Shown piece by piece: positions 27,039 to 36,607 of a DNA stretch of 64,000 bases. The translations under genes and the position numbers were made by a program. Source of the stretch: Desulfosudis oleivorans (GTDB lineage Bacteria; Desulfobacterota; Desulfobacteria; Desulfobacterales; SURF-7). The DNA is taken from the NCBI GenBank assembly GCA_020723305.1, contig DYJC01000012.1, positions 1-64,000 on the forward strand, given 5' to 3'. The notes beneath the pieces are model-generated. The model ran no database searches, was not told the DNA's origin, and saw only the letters and a list, made by a program, of their open reading frames with translations. Position 1 is the first letter of the stretch, and every line of letters begins with the position of its first letter.

Positions 27039-27668
27039 TCAAGCTGTATTCAGATACTCCCTTACGCCTTTAAAGGTCTTTCGATGAATCGGACAATTTC
27101 CATGGTTCCGGATGGCTTCCCTGTGTGATTTTGTAGGATACCCTTTATGTTTGTTAAATGCAAACATTGGATACTGTTGGTGATATTTTTCCATTAACCG
27201 ATCCCGGAAAACCTTGGCGATGATGGATGCAGATGCAATCGAAATGCTTAATGAATCCCCTTTTTTAATTGTTTTCTGGGGTATGTCCGATGGTATATGA
27301 AAAATACCATCAATCAGAAGGAAGTCTGGGGAAAGATGTAAATTGTTCACAGCAACACCCATGGAAAGAAGTGAGGCTTGCAGGATGTTGACTTGGTCGA
27401 TTTCAGCAGAATCGATAATGCCGATACCAATTGCTACCGCATGATCACAGATATGGGAAAAGAAATAATTTCTTTTTTTCAAGCTCAGCTTTTTTGAGTC
27501 AGTAATGCCGGAGTCCGGAAAGGATTTTGGCAAAATGACGGCTGCAGAAACAACAGGGCCTGCCAAGGGCCCTCGCCCAACCTCATCAACACCGGCAATG
27601 AAAGAAAAACCTTTGTGCCAGGCCTTTTTTTCAAAAGCCCACATGTCTGGTTCAGGAGTGATTTCCAT
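27039..27668 (-). CDS. rnhB: Ribonuclease HII
   Basis: 209 residues. The catalytic acidic set is present: GVDEVGRGPLAG (DE near 24), SDSKKLS-type segment TDSKKLSLKK, and LLIDG near 118. It removes ribonucleotides and RNA primers from DNA. Lies 39 bp upstream of the YraN gene in the rplS-rnhB-yraN arrangement. Confidence 0.97.
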   Translation of the reverse strand: MEITPEPDMWAFEKKAWHKGFSFIAGVDEVGRGPLAGPVVSAAVILPKSFPDSGITDSKKLSLKKRNYFFSHICDHAVAIGIGIIDSAEIDQVNILQASLLSMGVAVNNLHLSPDFLLIDGIFHIPSDIPQKTIKKGDSLSISIASASIIAKVFRDRLMEKYHQQYPMFAFNKHKGYPTKSHREAIRNHGNCPIHRKTFKGVREYLNTA

Positions 27669-27798
27669 TCAGAATCATCAAGGAGTGATCGGTATCTTTT
27701 TTTTACAACCTACGATTCCCCGTTAGTCTGTTTCCAGTTTTTTTTCAGGCCAACAGGCTAACGGAAGAACAAGTTTGTTCAGCAGGAAAAAAGGCGAA

Positions 27799-28146
27799 TT
27801 ATCGAAAACGGCGTTCTTTAATTCTGGCGGCCTTTCCTCTCAACTTTCTCAGATAGTAAATTTTCGATCGTCGAACCCGACCCAGGGTACTGACTTCAAT
27901 TCGATCAATTAACGGAGAGTTTAGCGGAAAAATTCTTTCTACACCCACACCGTAGGAAACCTTGCGGACCGTGAAAGATGCGTTTGTTGTGCCCTTGCGT
28001 CTGCTGATGACAACACCCTGGAAAGCCTGGATACGTTCTTTTTCCCCTTCTTTGATTTTAACGTAAACAGTAACCGTATCTCCTGACGTAAATTCAGGGT
28101 AGTCAAGACGAATTTGCTCTTTTTCAATTTTTTCTATAATCTGCAT
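27799..28146 (-). CDS. rplS: 50S ribosomal protein L19
   Basis: 115 residues. Start at the ATG at 28146 ([11 protein letters not shown]), with GGGGGA 4-5 nt upstream; the TTG at 28158 is rejected. Motifs [32 protein letters not shown] and the basic C-terminus ([18 protein letters not shown]) match L19, which lies at the 30S-50S interface. Confidence 0.98.
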   Translation of the reverse strand: MQIIEKIEKEQIRLDYPEFTSGDTVTVYVKIKEGEKERIQAFQGVVISRRKGTTNASFTVRKVSYGVGVERIFPLNSPLIDRIEVSTLGRVRRSKIYYLRKLRGKAARIKERRFR

Positions 28147-28266
28147 ATTATCCCCCAAGATTAATCATCTGCCGGTGTTCAGTTATTTTAGCCGGCTGAT
28201 GTTGAATACCATATATACTCAAACCTGCTTTTCTTATTCCATTTTTAAGGCAATGTCCAGAAGAAT

Positions 28267-28851
28267 TTATAAAGAAATAGGTTCATCATAAATCAGACGA
28301 TCCAGAGTGATCGATACGGCGGATCGAACCGAGAGATGGTTATAGTCTGAATCAGCCATTATCGGTTCAAGAATATAATCCGCTTTCTCCACAATTTCTG
28401 CGGCAAGACCCCAGGCGGTTCCAAACAAAAGCAAATGGGGACGATTGGATTCCAGCTTTTTTCTGAGGGTTTGAAAACCAATAGACCGGGAATTTTTTTT
28501 GGCACTGGTTACAACTGTTTTTACCGGCCTTCCACTGTTGATTCCTATCTCATCCAGAACGTCTTGGATGGTATCCCTGATTCTGACAATTTCAAGAGCA
28601 TCTCCCCGGATATGGTTATAGGCAGCCCCGCTTCCTGTGATCCAGTGAGACAGGATTTTTTGGGTAAGTTCTTTTTGATCCGTCAAAGGGGTTATGACGT
28701 AAAATTGCCTGATACCATAGGTTTTGGAAGCTCTTGCAATATCGTGAAGGTCAAGATTCGTAACAGCGGAAGTTATGATTTCACCATTTTTATTGACCAC
28801 CGGATAATGAACCAGTGCTACGAAAAGTTCAGGACTGGAGGATGTTGTCAA
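28267..28851 (-). CDS. SPOUT-type RNA methyltransferase (Methyltrn_RNA_4-like)
   Basis: About 194 residues from the TTG at 28851, where GGGGG lies 7 nt upstream; GTG at 28857 and ATG at 28887 are alternatives that would increase overlap with trmD. The pattern ALVHYPVVNKNGEIITSAVT and LLLFGTAWGLAAEI near the C-terminus matches the small SAM-dependent RNA methylase family found beside trmD in Thermotoga and Desulfobacterota. The knotted SPOUT fold is expected; the target base is unknown. Confidence 0.82.
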   Translation of the reverse strand: MTTSSSPELFVALVHYPVVNKNGEIITSAVTNLDLHDIARASKTYGIRQFYVITPLTDQKELTQKILSHWITGSGAAYNHIRGDALEIVRIRDTIQDVLDEIGINSGRPVKTVVTSAKKNSRSIGFQTLRKKLESNRPHLLLFGTAWGLAAEIVEKADYILEPIMADSDYNHLSVRSAVSITLDRLIYDEPISL

Positions 28852-29578
28852 TTTCACGCCCCCATTTTTTAAGGATATTTGCTTCATGGTCAGTCAGGGG
28901 CTTCTTCCGCAAAAGGTCAGGTCTTTTCAACAGCGTTCTCATCAGAGATGATTCAATCCGCCATTGATCAATCTCTTTATGATTACCGGACAACAAAACA
29001 TCCGGAACCTCTTCCCCGTTGAAAATTCTGGGTCTTGTATAGTGAGCGTGCTCCAGCAATCCATTTTCAAAAGAATCTTTGTCCGCGGATTCTTCTCCGC
29101 CCAGAATTCCGGGAATCAGTCTGGTAACCGTATCAACGATGATCAGGGCTGCCAGTTCACCTCCGGTCATGATAAAATCACCGATTGAAATCTCATCATC
29201 TATGAAATCGTTGCAAATTCTTTCATCCACCCCTTCATAACGTCCGCAAATCAGGATAAGCCCTTTTCTGCCTGCCAATTCACGCGCCAGTTTTTGATCA
29301 AACGGTCTTCCCTGAGGAGAAAGCAGGATGGTTTTTGATTCCGGGGATTTTTCTTTTGCCCATTGGATTGCGCCGTTAAGGGGCTCGGGCTTCATTACCA
29401 TTCCGCACCCTCCCCCATAAGGTCTGTCATCTGTAACGCGGTGCCTACCATCGGCAAAATCTCGAATGTCGATGCTTGAAATCGATATCTGCTCCCGTTC
29501 AATAGCCAGGCGGATGATACCGTGTTGCAGAAACGGATGAATCATTTCAGGAAAGATCGTCAGGATTGAAAATATCAT
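28829..29578 (-). CDS. trmD: tRNA (guanine-37-N1)-methyltransferase
   Basis: 249 residues. MIFSILTIFPEM is the family N-terminus, so I prefer the ATG at 29578 over that at 29593. The SAM-binding knot is visible in LICGRYEGVDERI and ISIGDFIMTGGELAA. TrmD methylates G37 of tRNAs and prevents frameshifting. The 3' end overlaps the next methylase gene by about 20 bp. Confidence 0.97.
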   Translation of the reverse strand: MIFSILTIFPEMIHPFLQHGIIRLAIEREQISISSIDIRDFADGRHRVTDDRPYGGGCGMVMKPEPLNGAIQWAKEKSPESKTILLSPQGRPFDQKLARELAGRKGLILICGRYEGVDERICNDFIDDEISIGDFIMTGGELAALIIVDTVTRLIPGILGGEESADKDSFENGLLEHAHYTRPRIFNGEEVPDVLLSGNHKEIDQWRIESSLMRTLLKRPDLLRKKPLTDHEANILKKWGREIDNILQS

Positions 29579-29614
29579 TTTATTAGGCACCATTGTTCTC
29601 TTTCAATTCCTGCT

Positions 29615-30124
29615 TTAAAGTCCCTCCGGAAGATCAACAATCATCCGGTTGTTCTGTAAATCGATTTGCACTACAACGGATTGTAATGCCGGAATCAGTT
29701 TTTCGTTCTCTGCGTCCCGAACCACATAAACATCATTGCTTTTGGTTTGAAAAATCGAAACGACTTTGCCCAGAGGAGCGCCATCTGTCTGAAATACTTC
29801 CAATCCAATGATTTCAAACCAGTAATGTTCGTTTGTTTCCAGATCAGGCAAGAGGGATTTCTCGATAAAGATTTCAGACCCGATCAGTCTCTCGGCAGCG
29901 TCACGGCTATCGATTCTTGCAAGAATCAAGCGAAGGATGTTTTTATAGGGATGTCCCTCCTGTATTACGTAGCTTTCCTCTTTGCCATCTGGATCTCGCA
30001 ATACAACTCGGTGACCGGATTTGAAGATTGATAGGGATTCAACATAAGGGTATAGCTTGAGGGCGCCTCGAATTCCATGCACGCCTATAATTTTACCCAC
30101 GGACAAAAGATTATTTTTGGTCAT
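29615..30124 (-). CDS. rimM: Ribosome maturation factor RimM
   Basis: 169 residues from the ATG at 30124 (MTKNNLLSVGKIIGVHGIRG), 4 bp after khpA. The RimM domain contains GVHGIRGALKLYPY, followed by the PRC-barrel with HYWFEIIGLEVF. It assists 16S processing and 30S head assembly. The longer frame upstream runs through khpA and is discarded. Confidence 0.96.
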   Translation of the reverse strand: MTKNNLLSVGKIIGVHGIRGALKLYPYVESLSIFKSGHRVVLRDPDGKEESYVIQEGHPYKNILRLILARIDSRDAAERLIGSEIFIEKSLLPDLETNEHYWFEIIGLEVFQTDGAPLGKVVSIFQTKSNDVYVVRDAENEKLIPALQSVVVQIDLQNNRMIVDLPEGL

Positions 30125-30128
30125 TCGG

Positions 30129-30359
30129 TCATTCGATAATTTCCAGTACCGTCCGCTTTTTAACTTTGGCAGATGCGGCACTTAAAATTGTACGCATGGC
30201 GCGAGCGGTTCTGCCCTGTTTCCCGATTACCTTCCCTAAGTCCTCTTTTGCCACTTTCAGCTCCAGTACCGAAGTCTGATTACCTTCAACCTCTGAAACC
30301 CGGACCTCCTGAGGGTTATCAACAAGTGCCTGTGCAATATACTCGATCAGATCTTTCAT
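30129..30359 (-). CDS. khpA: KH-domain RNA-binding protein KhpA
   Basis: 76 residues with one KH domain and GxxG loop [16 protein letters not shown]. It sits between rpsP and rimM, the conserved location of this gene. A near-identical-length paralogue lies at 11090-11320; the pair share most of the KH core but differ in the N-terminal helix. Binds RNA, typically with KhpB. Confidence 0.95.
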   Translation of the reverse strand: MKDLIEYIAQALVDNPQEVRVSEVEGNQTSVLELKVAKEDLGKVIGKQGRTARAMRTILSAASAKVKKRTVLEIIE

Positions 30360-30405
30360 AGCTCATCTCCTTCGTTGGCGGTTGAGTAATTAGGAGTATC
30401 CAATG

Positions 30406-30660
30406 TTATACTGTTTCTGCAACAACACCTTTTGTTTTGATTAAGCTTTTTACTGTGTCCGTAGGGATTGCACCCTGAGCGACCCAATATTTTATACGGT
30501 CTTCCTTCAGGTTAACTTCTGCCGGATTGATCAATGGGTTATAGGTACCTACGATTTCCGTAAACCGTCCATCTCTGGGTGACTCACTATCTGTCACAAC
30601 GATTCTGTAAAAAGGTTTTTTCTTTGCACCGTGTCTGGCCAATCTGATTTTCACTGCCAT
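30406..30660 (-). CDS. rpsP: 30S ribosomal protein S16
   Basis: 84 residues from the ATG at 30660 ([20 protein letters not shown]), with GGAG upstream. S16 is a small beta-rich protein that stabilises the 16S body. It lies 16 bp after ffh. The upstream extension in the same frame overlaps ffh and is not used. Confidence 0.98.
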   Translation of the reverse strand: MAVKIRLARHGAKKKPFYRIVVTDSESPRDGRFTEIVGTYNPLINPAEVNLKEDRIKYWVAQGAIPTDTVKSLIKTKGVVAETV

Positions 30661-30676
30661 TTGATTTTTTCTCCTT

Positions 30677-32008
30677 TTAAAATGGAAGCATGCCCCGGCC
30701 AAGAGACCGCATGCCGCCTGTATTTAACTTTTTAATCATTTTAATCATCTGCGCATAATTTTTTAAAAGTTTGTTTACGTCCTGAACCTGGGTTCCACTC
30801 CCGTTTGCAATTCGTTTTCGTCTGCTTCCATTGATAATCGTGTGCCGCTCCCGCTCTTCCGGGGTCATGGAATTGATGATCGCCTCGATTCGAACAAATT
30901 CCCTTTCGTCCACATCCAGCTTTTTAAAGTGTTTGTTGTTTGCCACACCAGGAATCATTTTGAGCAGGTCTTTTATGGAACCCATTTTTCGAATCTGCAC
31001 CATCTGGTCTTTAAAATCTTCAAGGGAAAATTGATTTTTTTTCAGCTTTTTTTCAAGTTCAATTGCCTTTTTTTCATCCACCATATCCTGGGCTTTTTCA
31101 ATCAGGGTGAGAACATCCCCCATCCCGAGAATTCTTGAAGACATTCGATCCGGGTGAAACGGCTCAAGATCTTTAAGTTTTTCACCGACACCTACAAATT
31201 TAACAGGTTTACCTGTCACTGCCTTGATAGAGAGTGCAGCTCCGCCTCGTGCATCGCCATCCATCTTGGTTAATATAATACCACCGATATCAAGGCGGTC
31301 ATCAAAGGACTTGGCGATATTTACCGCATCTTGACCGGTCATGGCATCGGCAACGAGCAGGATATCGGATGGGGTTGCCGTCTCTTTGATTCGGCCTAGC
31401 TCATCCATTAATTTTTCATCAATGTGAAGCCTGCCGGCCGTATCCAGTATCAGGGTATCACAACCCGCCAGTCGTGCTGCATCTTTGGCATGGTGGCAGA
31501 TGTCGACCGGGTTCATGTCGGTTGTTGATGGAAACACCGGTATAGACAGTTGTTCGCCCAGTTTGGTCAATTGGTCTATAGCAGCCGGCCTGTAGACATC
31601 CGCAGGTACAAGGTACGGTTTTCTCCCACTATTCCGTAAAAAAACGGAAAGCTTTCCGGCAGTTGTTGTTTTACCAGATCCCTGCAGGCCCACCAGCATG
31701 ATTGAAACGGGTTTGGAACCGGAAAGGGATAAACTTTCATGCTCCGATCCCATCAATGCGGTAAGTTCTTCATTAACGATTTTAATAAACTGCTGGCCCG
31801 GCGTGAGGCTGGATAGAACCTCCGTTCCCAAAGCTCTCCCTTTGATGTCCTCAATAAAAGTCTTTACAACTTTATAATGGACATCCGCCTCCAGAAGAGC
31901 CATACGGACTTCTTTCAATCCGGATTCTATATTTTTTTCATTGAGCTTACCCTGTCCTTTTAGATTTTTAAAGACAGTATTCAGCTTTTCACTCAAATTA
32001 TCAAACAT
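30677..32008 (-). CDS. ffh: Signal recognition particle protein Ffh
   Basis: 443 residues: N-domain helices, G-domain with [27 protein letters not shown] and [14 protein letters not shown], then the Met-rich M-domain with [17 protein letters not shown] that binds 4.5S RNA and signal sequences. First gene of the minus-strand ribosome-linked operon. Divergent from rlmN, with a 109-bp AT-rich gap holding both promoters. Confidence 0.98.
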   Translation of the reverse strand: MFDNLSEKLNTVFKNLKGQGKLNEKNIESGLKEVRMALLEADVHYKVVKTFIEDIKGRALGTEVLSSLTPGQQFIKIVNEELTALMGSEHESLSLSGSKPVSIMLVGLQGSGKTTTAGKLSVFLRNSGRKPYLVPADVYRPAAIDQLTKLGEQLSIPVFPSTTDMNPVDICHHAKDAARLAGCDTLILDTAGRLHIDEKLMDELGRIKETATPSDILLVADAMTGQDAVNIAKSFDDRLDIGGIILTKMDGDARGGAALSIKAVTGKPVKFVGVGEKLKDLEPFHPDRMSSRILGMGDVLTLIEKAQDMVDEKKAIELEKKLKKNQFSLEDFKDQMVQIRKMGSIKDLLKMIPGVANNKHFKKLDVDEREFVRIEAIINSMTPEERERHTIINGSRRKRIANGSGTQVQDVNKLLKNYAQMIKMIKKLNTGGMRSLGRGMLPF

Positions 32009-32117
32009 TCAGATACCTTGTATATCTTTATCTTACAGATTAAAACTAAACTGTTGAAATTAATATTTCACAAATGGTATGTCAAGCAAAATAATACTTA
32101 TCAGAAAGTGAGCAAAA

Positions 32118-33164
32118 TTGATTATCAAGAACGATATTAAAGACCTGACGAAAAATGAATTGGTACTATGGTTGCAGAATAATGAAATTCAATCTTTTCG
32201 TGCAGGCCAGATTTTTAAATGGATTTACCTCCGTCAGGCTGACACCTTTGATAGCATGACCGATATCGGGAAAACAACCCGGGAGTTCTTATCTTCTTAT
32301 TTTACTATTGAACGCCTTCATATTCATAAAATAGAACATTCGGTTGATGGTTCAAAAAAATACCTGTTTCAGCTACGGGATGGAAACCACATAGAAACCG
32401 TTTTGATACCTGAAAAAAATCATCAGACACTCTGCATTTCGACCCAGGTTGGCTGCGCCCAGAATTGTAAATTCTGCCTTACGGCAAAAGATGGATTTGT
32501 TCGTAACCTCACAGCAGGAGAAATCCTGGCTCAGGTGAGGGATGTGAAAAATACCCTGAATCATCCAGAGCAGTTAAAAAATATCGTGCTGATGGGAATG
32601 GGTGAACCTCTTGCAAATTATGCCAATGTCATTAAAGCCCTTGATACGATGAGGGATGGTGATCATGGGCTGAAAATATCTGCAAGAAAGATTACGATCT
32701 CCACAGCAGGACTTATCCATCAATTTTCGGCTTTGGGTCGAGATACAGATATTAATCTGGCTATATCATTAAATGCCACAGATAACAATACCAGAAGCAT
32801 GCTGATGCCCATAAATCGAAAATATCCCATAGAAGATTTGATCAAGGCATGCCAAAAATATCCCCTTGCTCCCCGGGAAAAAATCACTTTTGAATACATA
32901 TTGATTCAGGGTGTCAATGATTCTCCTGCGGATGCAGAGCGGCTTATCAAACTGCTGAGACCTGTAAAATCAAAAATCAATCTGATCCCGTTTAATGAAC
33001 ATCCGGAAAGTGAGTTGAAAAGACCGGATGATCAGGTGATCGATCATTTTCTGCAAAAGCTTCACGATGCTGGATATACAGCCATTATCCGACACAGCAA
33101 AGGACAGGATATTTCAGCAGCCTGCGGCCAACTCAGGGCAAACCAAATCAATAAAAGTGATTAA
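32118..33164 (+). CDS. rlmN: 23S rRNA/tRNA adenine-C2 methyltransferase RlmN
   Basis: 348 residues. Radical SAM motif CAQNCKFC near 119, VLMGMGEPLANY near 160 and the C-terminal catalytic Cys in DISAACGQL. RlmN methylates A2503 of 23S rRNA and A37 of tRNAs. The start is TTG at 32118. Its last 4 bp overlap the convergent LRR gene. Confidence 0.97.
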   Translation: MIIKNDIKDLTKNELVLWLQNNEIQSFRAGQIFKWIYLRQADTFDSMTDIGKTTREFLSSYFTIERLHIHKIEHSVDGSKKYLFQLRDGNHIETVLIPEKNHQTLCISTQVGCAQNCKFCLTAKDGFVRNLTAGEILAQVRDVKNTLNHPEQLKNIVLMGMGEPLANYANVIKALDTMRDGDHGLKISARKITISTAGLIHQFSALGRDTDINLAISLNATDNNTRSMLMPINRKYPIEDLIKACQKYPLAPREKITFEYILIQGVNDSPADAERLIKLLRPVKSKINLIPFNEHPESELKRPDDQVIDHFLQKLHDAGYTAIIRHSKGQDISAACGQLRANQINKSD

Positions 33165-34252
33165 AAACCAAGGGTATTTTCCCATTCTGTCGATCCGAAA
33201 ATCGAGCGAAGGAAGCAGCTGCTGTCATCATCTTGGGTTAATGGAGTTGAAGTTCCATTACCGGAAGAACCCTGGGAGGTTTCCCAGTTTCCCCCTGTCT
33301 GTTTCTGATCCAGGAATGTTTGCAGTTCATCCGACACGGTTGTTGAAAAGTTGTTGTACCGAAAGTCGCTTCTGTCATCAATGAGGTTGATCAACAGCGT
33401 TATCTCTTCTGGAATTTGCCCTTGTAACCGGTTGTTTGAAATCAACAGGATGGTCAGGTTTTCAAGGTTGCCGATTTCCCTGGGAATGGGTCCGGTTAGC
33501 TGATTGTTGGACAAAGACAGGTAGGTCAACCCCGTAAGATCACCGATCTCAGCAGGAACTCCTCCGGTAAGTTCGTTATTACTTAGGGAAAGATATTGGA
33601 GGTTGGTCAGGCTTCCAATTGAAACCGGGATTTCATCGTTCAACAGATTGTCGGACAAAGCCAGGCTTCTCAGAGCGGTCAGATTTCCGATATTGGACGG
33701 GATGCTACTGCCAAGTTGATTGCTGTCCAGCCATAGATCGGTCAGACCGGTCAGGTTGCTGATACCGGAAGGAATGCTTCCGGTCAGACGATTATTGGAC
33801 AAGGACAGGTAGGTCAGATTCAAGAGAGAGCTGATTCCGGTCGGAATGGCTCCGGACAACTGATTGTCCGAAAGTGCCAGAAAAGTCAGCCCGGTCAATG
33901 AATGGATTGAAATCGGGATGGAACCGGTAAGGGAATTTCCATACAGTTTCATCACGGTCAGGTTTGACAGGTCTCCGATGGAATCAGGGAGTTCCCCGGA
34001 AAGGTTGTTGGTATGTAAATCGATTTCAGTAATATAGTTATTCCCACTGTCACAGGTGATTCCATACCATGTATTTTCGGTTCCCGCATCTCCCAGCCAG
34101 TTTGATTTGTTCGTCCAGTTTGAGCCTCCTGTATTATTATAAAGATCAATCAAGGCATTCCTTTGGGCAGCTGGTATGGCTCCGTTAACAATCCGAAAGT
34201 GTCCTTCCGTCAGTAAAAACATGAAAAGAAAGGAGAAAATGAATCGTATCAT
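33161..34252 (-). CDS. Secreted plant-like leucine-rich repeat protein
   Basis: 363 residues from the ATG at 34252, which gives a signal peptide (MIRFIFSFLFMFLLTEG); the longer frame adds 53 residues without a ribosome site. An N-terminal cap (QRNALIDLYNNTGGSNWTNK ends near 46) is followed by about ten 24-residue repeats of the type LTYLSLSNNQLTGPIPxxIGNL, the plant receptor-kinase spacing, and a short Ser/Thr/Asn-rich tail. Such proteins bind proteins or glycans outside the cell. It is alone, convergent with rlmN, and probably acquired from or shared with distant lineages. Confidence 0.88.
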   Translation of the reverse strand: MIRFIFSFLFMFLLTEGHFRIVNGAIPAAQRNALIDLYNNTGGSNWTNKSNWLGDAGTENTWYGITCDSGNNYITEIDLHTNNLSGELPDSIGDLSNLTVMKLYGNSLTGSIPISIHSLTGLTFLALSDNQLSGAIPTGISSLLNLTYLSLSNNRLTGSIPSGISNLTGLTDLWLDSNQLGSSIPSNIGNLTALRSLALSDNLLNDEIPVSIGSLTNLQYLSLSNNELTGGVPAEIGDLTGLTYLSLSNNQLTGPIPREIGNLENLTILLISNNRLQGQIPEEITLLINLIDDRSDFRYNNFSTTVSDELQTFLDQKQTGGNWETSQGSSGNGTSTPLTQDDDSSCFLRSIFGSTEWENTLGF

Positions 34253-34427
34253 TTTTGGTATTCCTTTTTTGAAGGGATGATGACTATGTATTGAATATTT
34301 TTCTGCGATGGGTGACACAATGATATCATACTGTGTGATAAAAATCATCAGTTTCTTGTCAAAATCTCTTGAGGATTTAAAATGTAGAGTGTTATGAAGA
34401 CAATATATCATTCACTCAGGAGGAACC

Positions 34428-36584
34428 ATGAACGCAACCAGCAAAATCTGGAGAGACCGGCATGGTGTCTGCCATGTTGAGGGGGAAGAGAAGATAACGG
34501 TTTTTGAACTGATGGGATATGCCCATGGAAAAGACCGGGGAATGCAGATTCTTTTGATGCGAATTCTGGGACAGGGGCGTGCATCCGAAATTCTGGATTC
34601 AAGCGATGAAATGCTTGCAGTAGACACATTCTTCCGAAGGATGAACTGGACCGGGGACACTTCAGCGCAGATTGAAAAGCTGACTCCTGAAGCAAAAAAC
34701 ATCATTGAGTCCTATTGCAATGGCGTAAACCGTGCTTTTTCGGAAAAAATTCCTTGGGAGTTCAAACTTTTTGGATACAGGCCGGAACCCTGGAAAATTG
34801 AGGACTCGATTCTGATTGCCCGGATGATCGGCTATTTGACCCTGGCCCAGTCACAGGGTGAGATGGAAAGGTTTCTGATTGAACTGGTCCAGGCAGGCAT
34901 GGATGAAGCTCGTCTGAATGAGCTTTTCCCGGATATTGTTGGCGGACTGGATGTTAAACTGGTCAAACAGATCAAGCTTCAGGAAAGGCTTGTTCCTCCA
35001 ACCTCCCTCTGGAATATAGCCGTCCCCGTGATGATGGCATCCAACAACTGGGCTGTTTCCGGAAAGAAGACAAAATCCGGAAAACCAATACTGGCAAATG
35101 ATCCCCACCTGGAAGTCAACAGGCTCCCCAATGTCTGGTATGAGATGGCGTTAAAAATCGGAGACAAATATGCCATCGGCGGAACCATGCCCGGAGCGCC
35201 TGCCCTGCTGGTCGGTCGAAATCAGGATCTTGCATGGAGCGCGACCTATACCTTCATGGACGGAACCGATTCCTGGATTGAAAAGTGTAAAGAAGGCAAG
35301 TACTTTCGGGAACCGGACATGTGGGTGAAATTTACGGAGAGAAAAGAGATCATCAAACGGAAAAAAAAGGATCCGGTCATTGTCACCTTCTATGAAAATA
35401 TTCATGGCGTTCTCGAAGGAAATCCGTATCAGGAAGGATATTATATCTCCACAGCATGGGCACCGGCTTTTTCAGGAGCGATTTCCTTAAACAGCATTGT
35501 AGAGATAATTGGTGCAAAAACAGTAGGTCAGGGGATGGATCTGCTTGGCCGTATCGAGACTTCATGGAATTTTATCCTGGCGGACAGGGAAGGGAATATC
35601 GGGTATCAGATGTCCGGTCTGATGCCGAAACGGGGGGAAGGGATCAGCGGGTTTGTTCCGCTGCCGGGCTGGGAAAAGAAAAATGACTGGCAGGGTTTTG
35701 AAGACTACCGCGATCTGCCGCGATCCTATAACCCGGAATGCGGTTACCTGGTGACAACCAACCAGAACCTGAACCAATACGGCAAGGTGAATCCCATCAA
35801 TGTCGGGATGGGGCCATACCGTTCCGACCGGATCGAAGGCCTGCTTGCAGAAAAAAATGATATCGACTGTGATTACATGTATAAACTGCATTATGATGTC
35901 TATTCAACTCAGGCAGAATCCTTTATGGCGATTCTATCTTCCATGCTTCCGGATTCAAGACAGGCAGCCATACTGAAAAACTGGAATTTTGAATATTCCG
36001 CGGATTCCGAAGGGGCATTTCTGTTTGACCGGTTTTATAAACAACTGTACCGGGATGTTTTTGGCTATAATGGTTTTGGCACGGATGTGGTGGATCATCT
36101 GGATCAGCACACCGGAATTTTCAATGATTTTTATATCAATTTTGACCGGATACTGCTTTCGGAAACATCATCCTGGTTTGGCGGACGGACTCGGGAGGAA
36201 ATCTACCGGCAGGCAGCCGAAAAAGCGTTGAAATCCCTACCGGAAAAATGGGGAAATACCCGAAAAGTAATATTAAAAAATATCATTTTTGACGGTAAGC
36301 TTCCAAAATTTTTAGGGTTTGACCGGGGTCCGATCACCATTATCGGAAGCCTCGCAACCCCCCATCAGGGGCAGATTTTTGAGAGTGCGGGTCGTCTCAC
36401 CACGTTTGCACCCTCTTTCAGGATGGTGACGGATCTGTCTACCGATGAAATCCATACCAACATGGCCGGCGGACCATCTGACCGGAGGTTTTCAAAATGG
36501 TACTGTTCCGATCTGGAAAACTGGATAACCGGTAAATATAAAACGATTGATGTTAAACCGGAGCCGGAAAAACAGTTGTTTTAA
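34428..36584 (+). CDS. Penicillin acylase family Ntn-hydrolase
   Basis: 718 residues. Family motifs: YAHGKDRGMQ near 24, SNNWAVSGKKTKSGKPILA near 202, where the Ser is the expected N-terminal nucleophile after autoproteolysis, and NDPHLE. The start has an excellent AGGAGG. Unlike periplasmic penicillin acylases I see no signal peptide, so it may act in the cytoplasm on an N-acyl amide or N-acyl homoserine lactone-like substrate. It lies 23 bp upstream of prpE and is likely co-transcribed, which suggests the released acid is then activated to its CoA ester. Confidence 0.9.
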   Translation: MNATSKIWRDRHGVCHVEGEEKITVFELMGYAHGKDRGMQILLMRILGQGRASEILDSSDEMLAVDTFFRRMNWTGDTSAQIEKLTPEAKNIIESYCNGVNRAFSEKIPWEFKLFGYRPEPWKIEDSILIARMIGYLTLAQSQGEMERFLIELVQAGMDEARLNELFPDIVGGLDVKLVKQIKLQERLVPPTSLWNIAVPVMMASNNWAVSGKKTKSGKPILANDPHLEVNRLPNVWYEMALKIGDKYAIGGTMPGAPALLVGRNQDLAWSATYTFMDGTDSWIEKCKEGKYFREPDMWVKFTERKEIIKRKKKDPVIVTFYENIHGVLEGNPYQEGYYISTAWAPAFSGAISLNSIVEIIGAKTVGQGMDLLGRIETSWNFILADREGNIGYQMSGLMPKRGEGISGFVPLPGWEKKNDWQGFEDYRDLPRSYNPECGYLVTTNQNLNQYGKVNPINVGMGPYRSDRIEGLLAEKNDIDCDYMYKLHYDVYSTQAESFMAILSSMLPDSRQAAILKNWNFEYSADSEGAFLFDRFYKQLYRDVFGYNGFGTDVVDHLDQHTGIFNDFYINFDRILLSETSSWFGGRTREEIYRQAAEKALKSLPEKWGNTRKVILKNIIFDGKLPKFLGFDRGPITIIGSLATPHQGQIFESAGRLTTFAPSFRMVTDLSTDEIHTNMAGGPSDRRFSKWYCSDLENWITGKYKTIDVKPEPEKQLF

Positions 36585-36607
36585 ACCAACGGGAATAAGG
36601 AGGCCAC

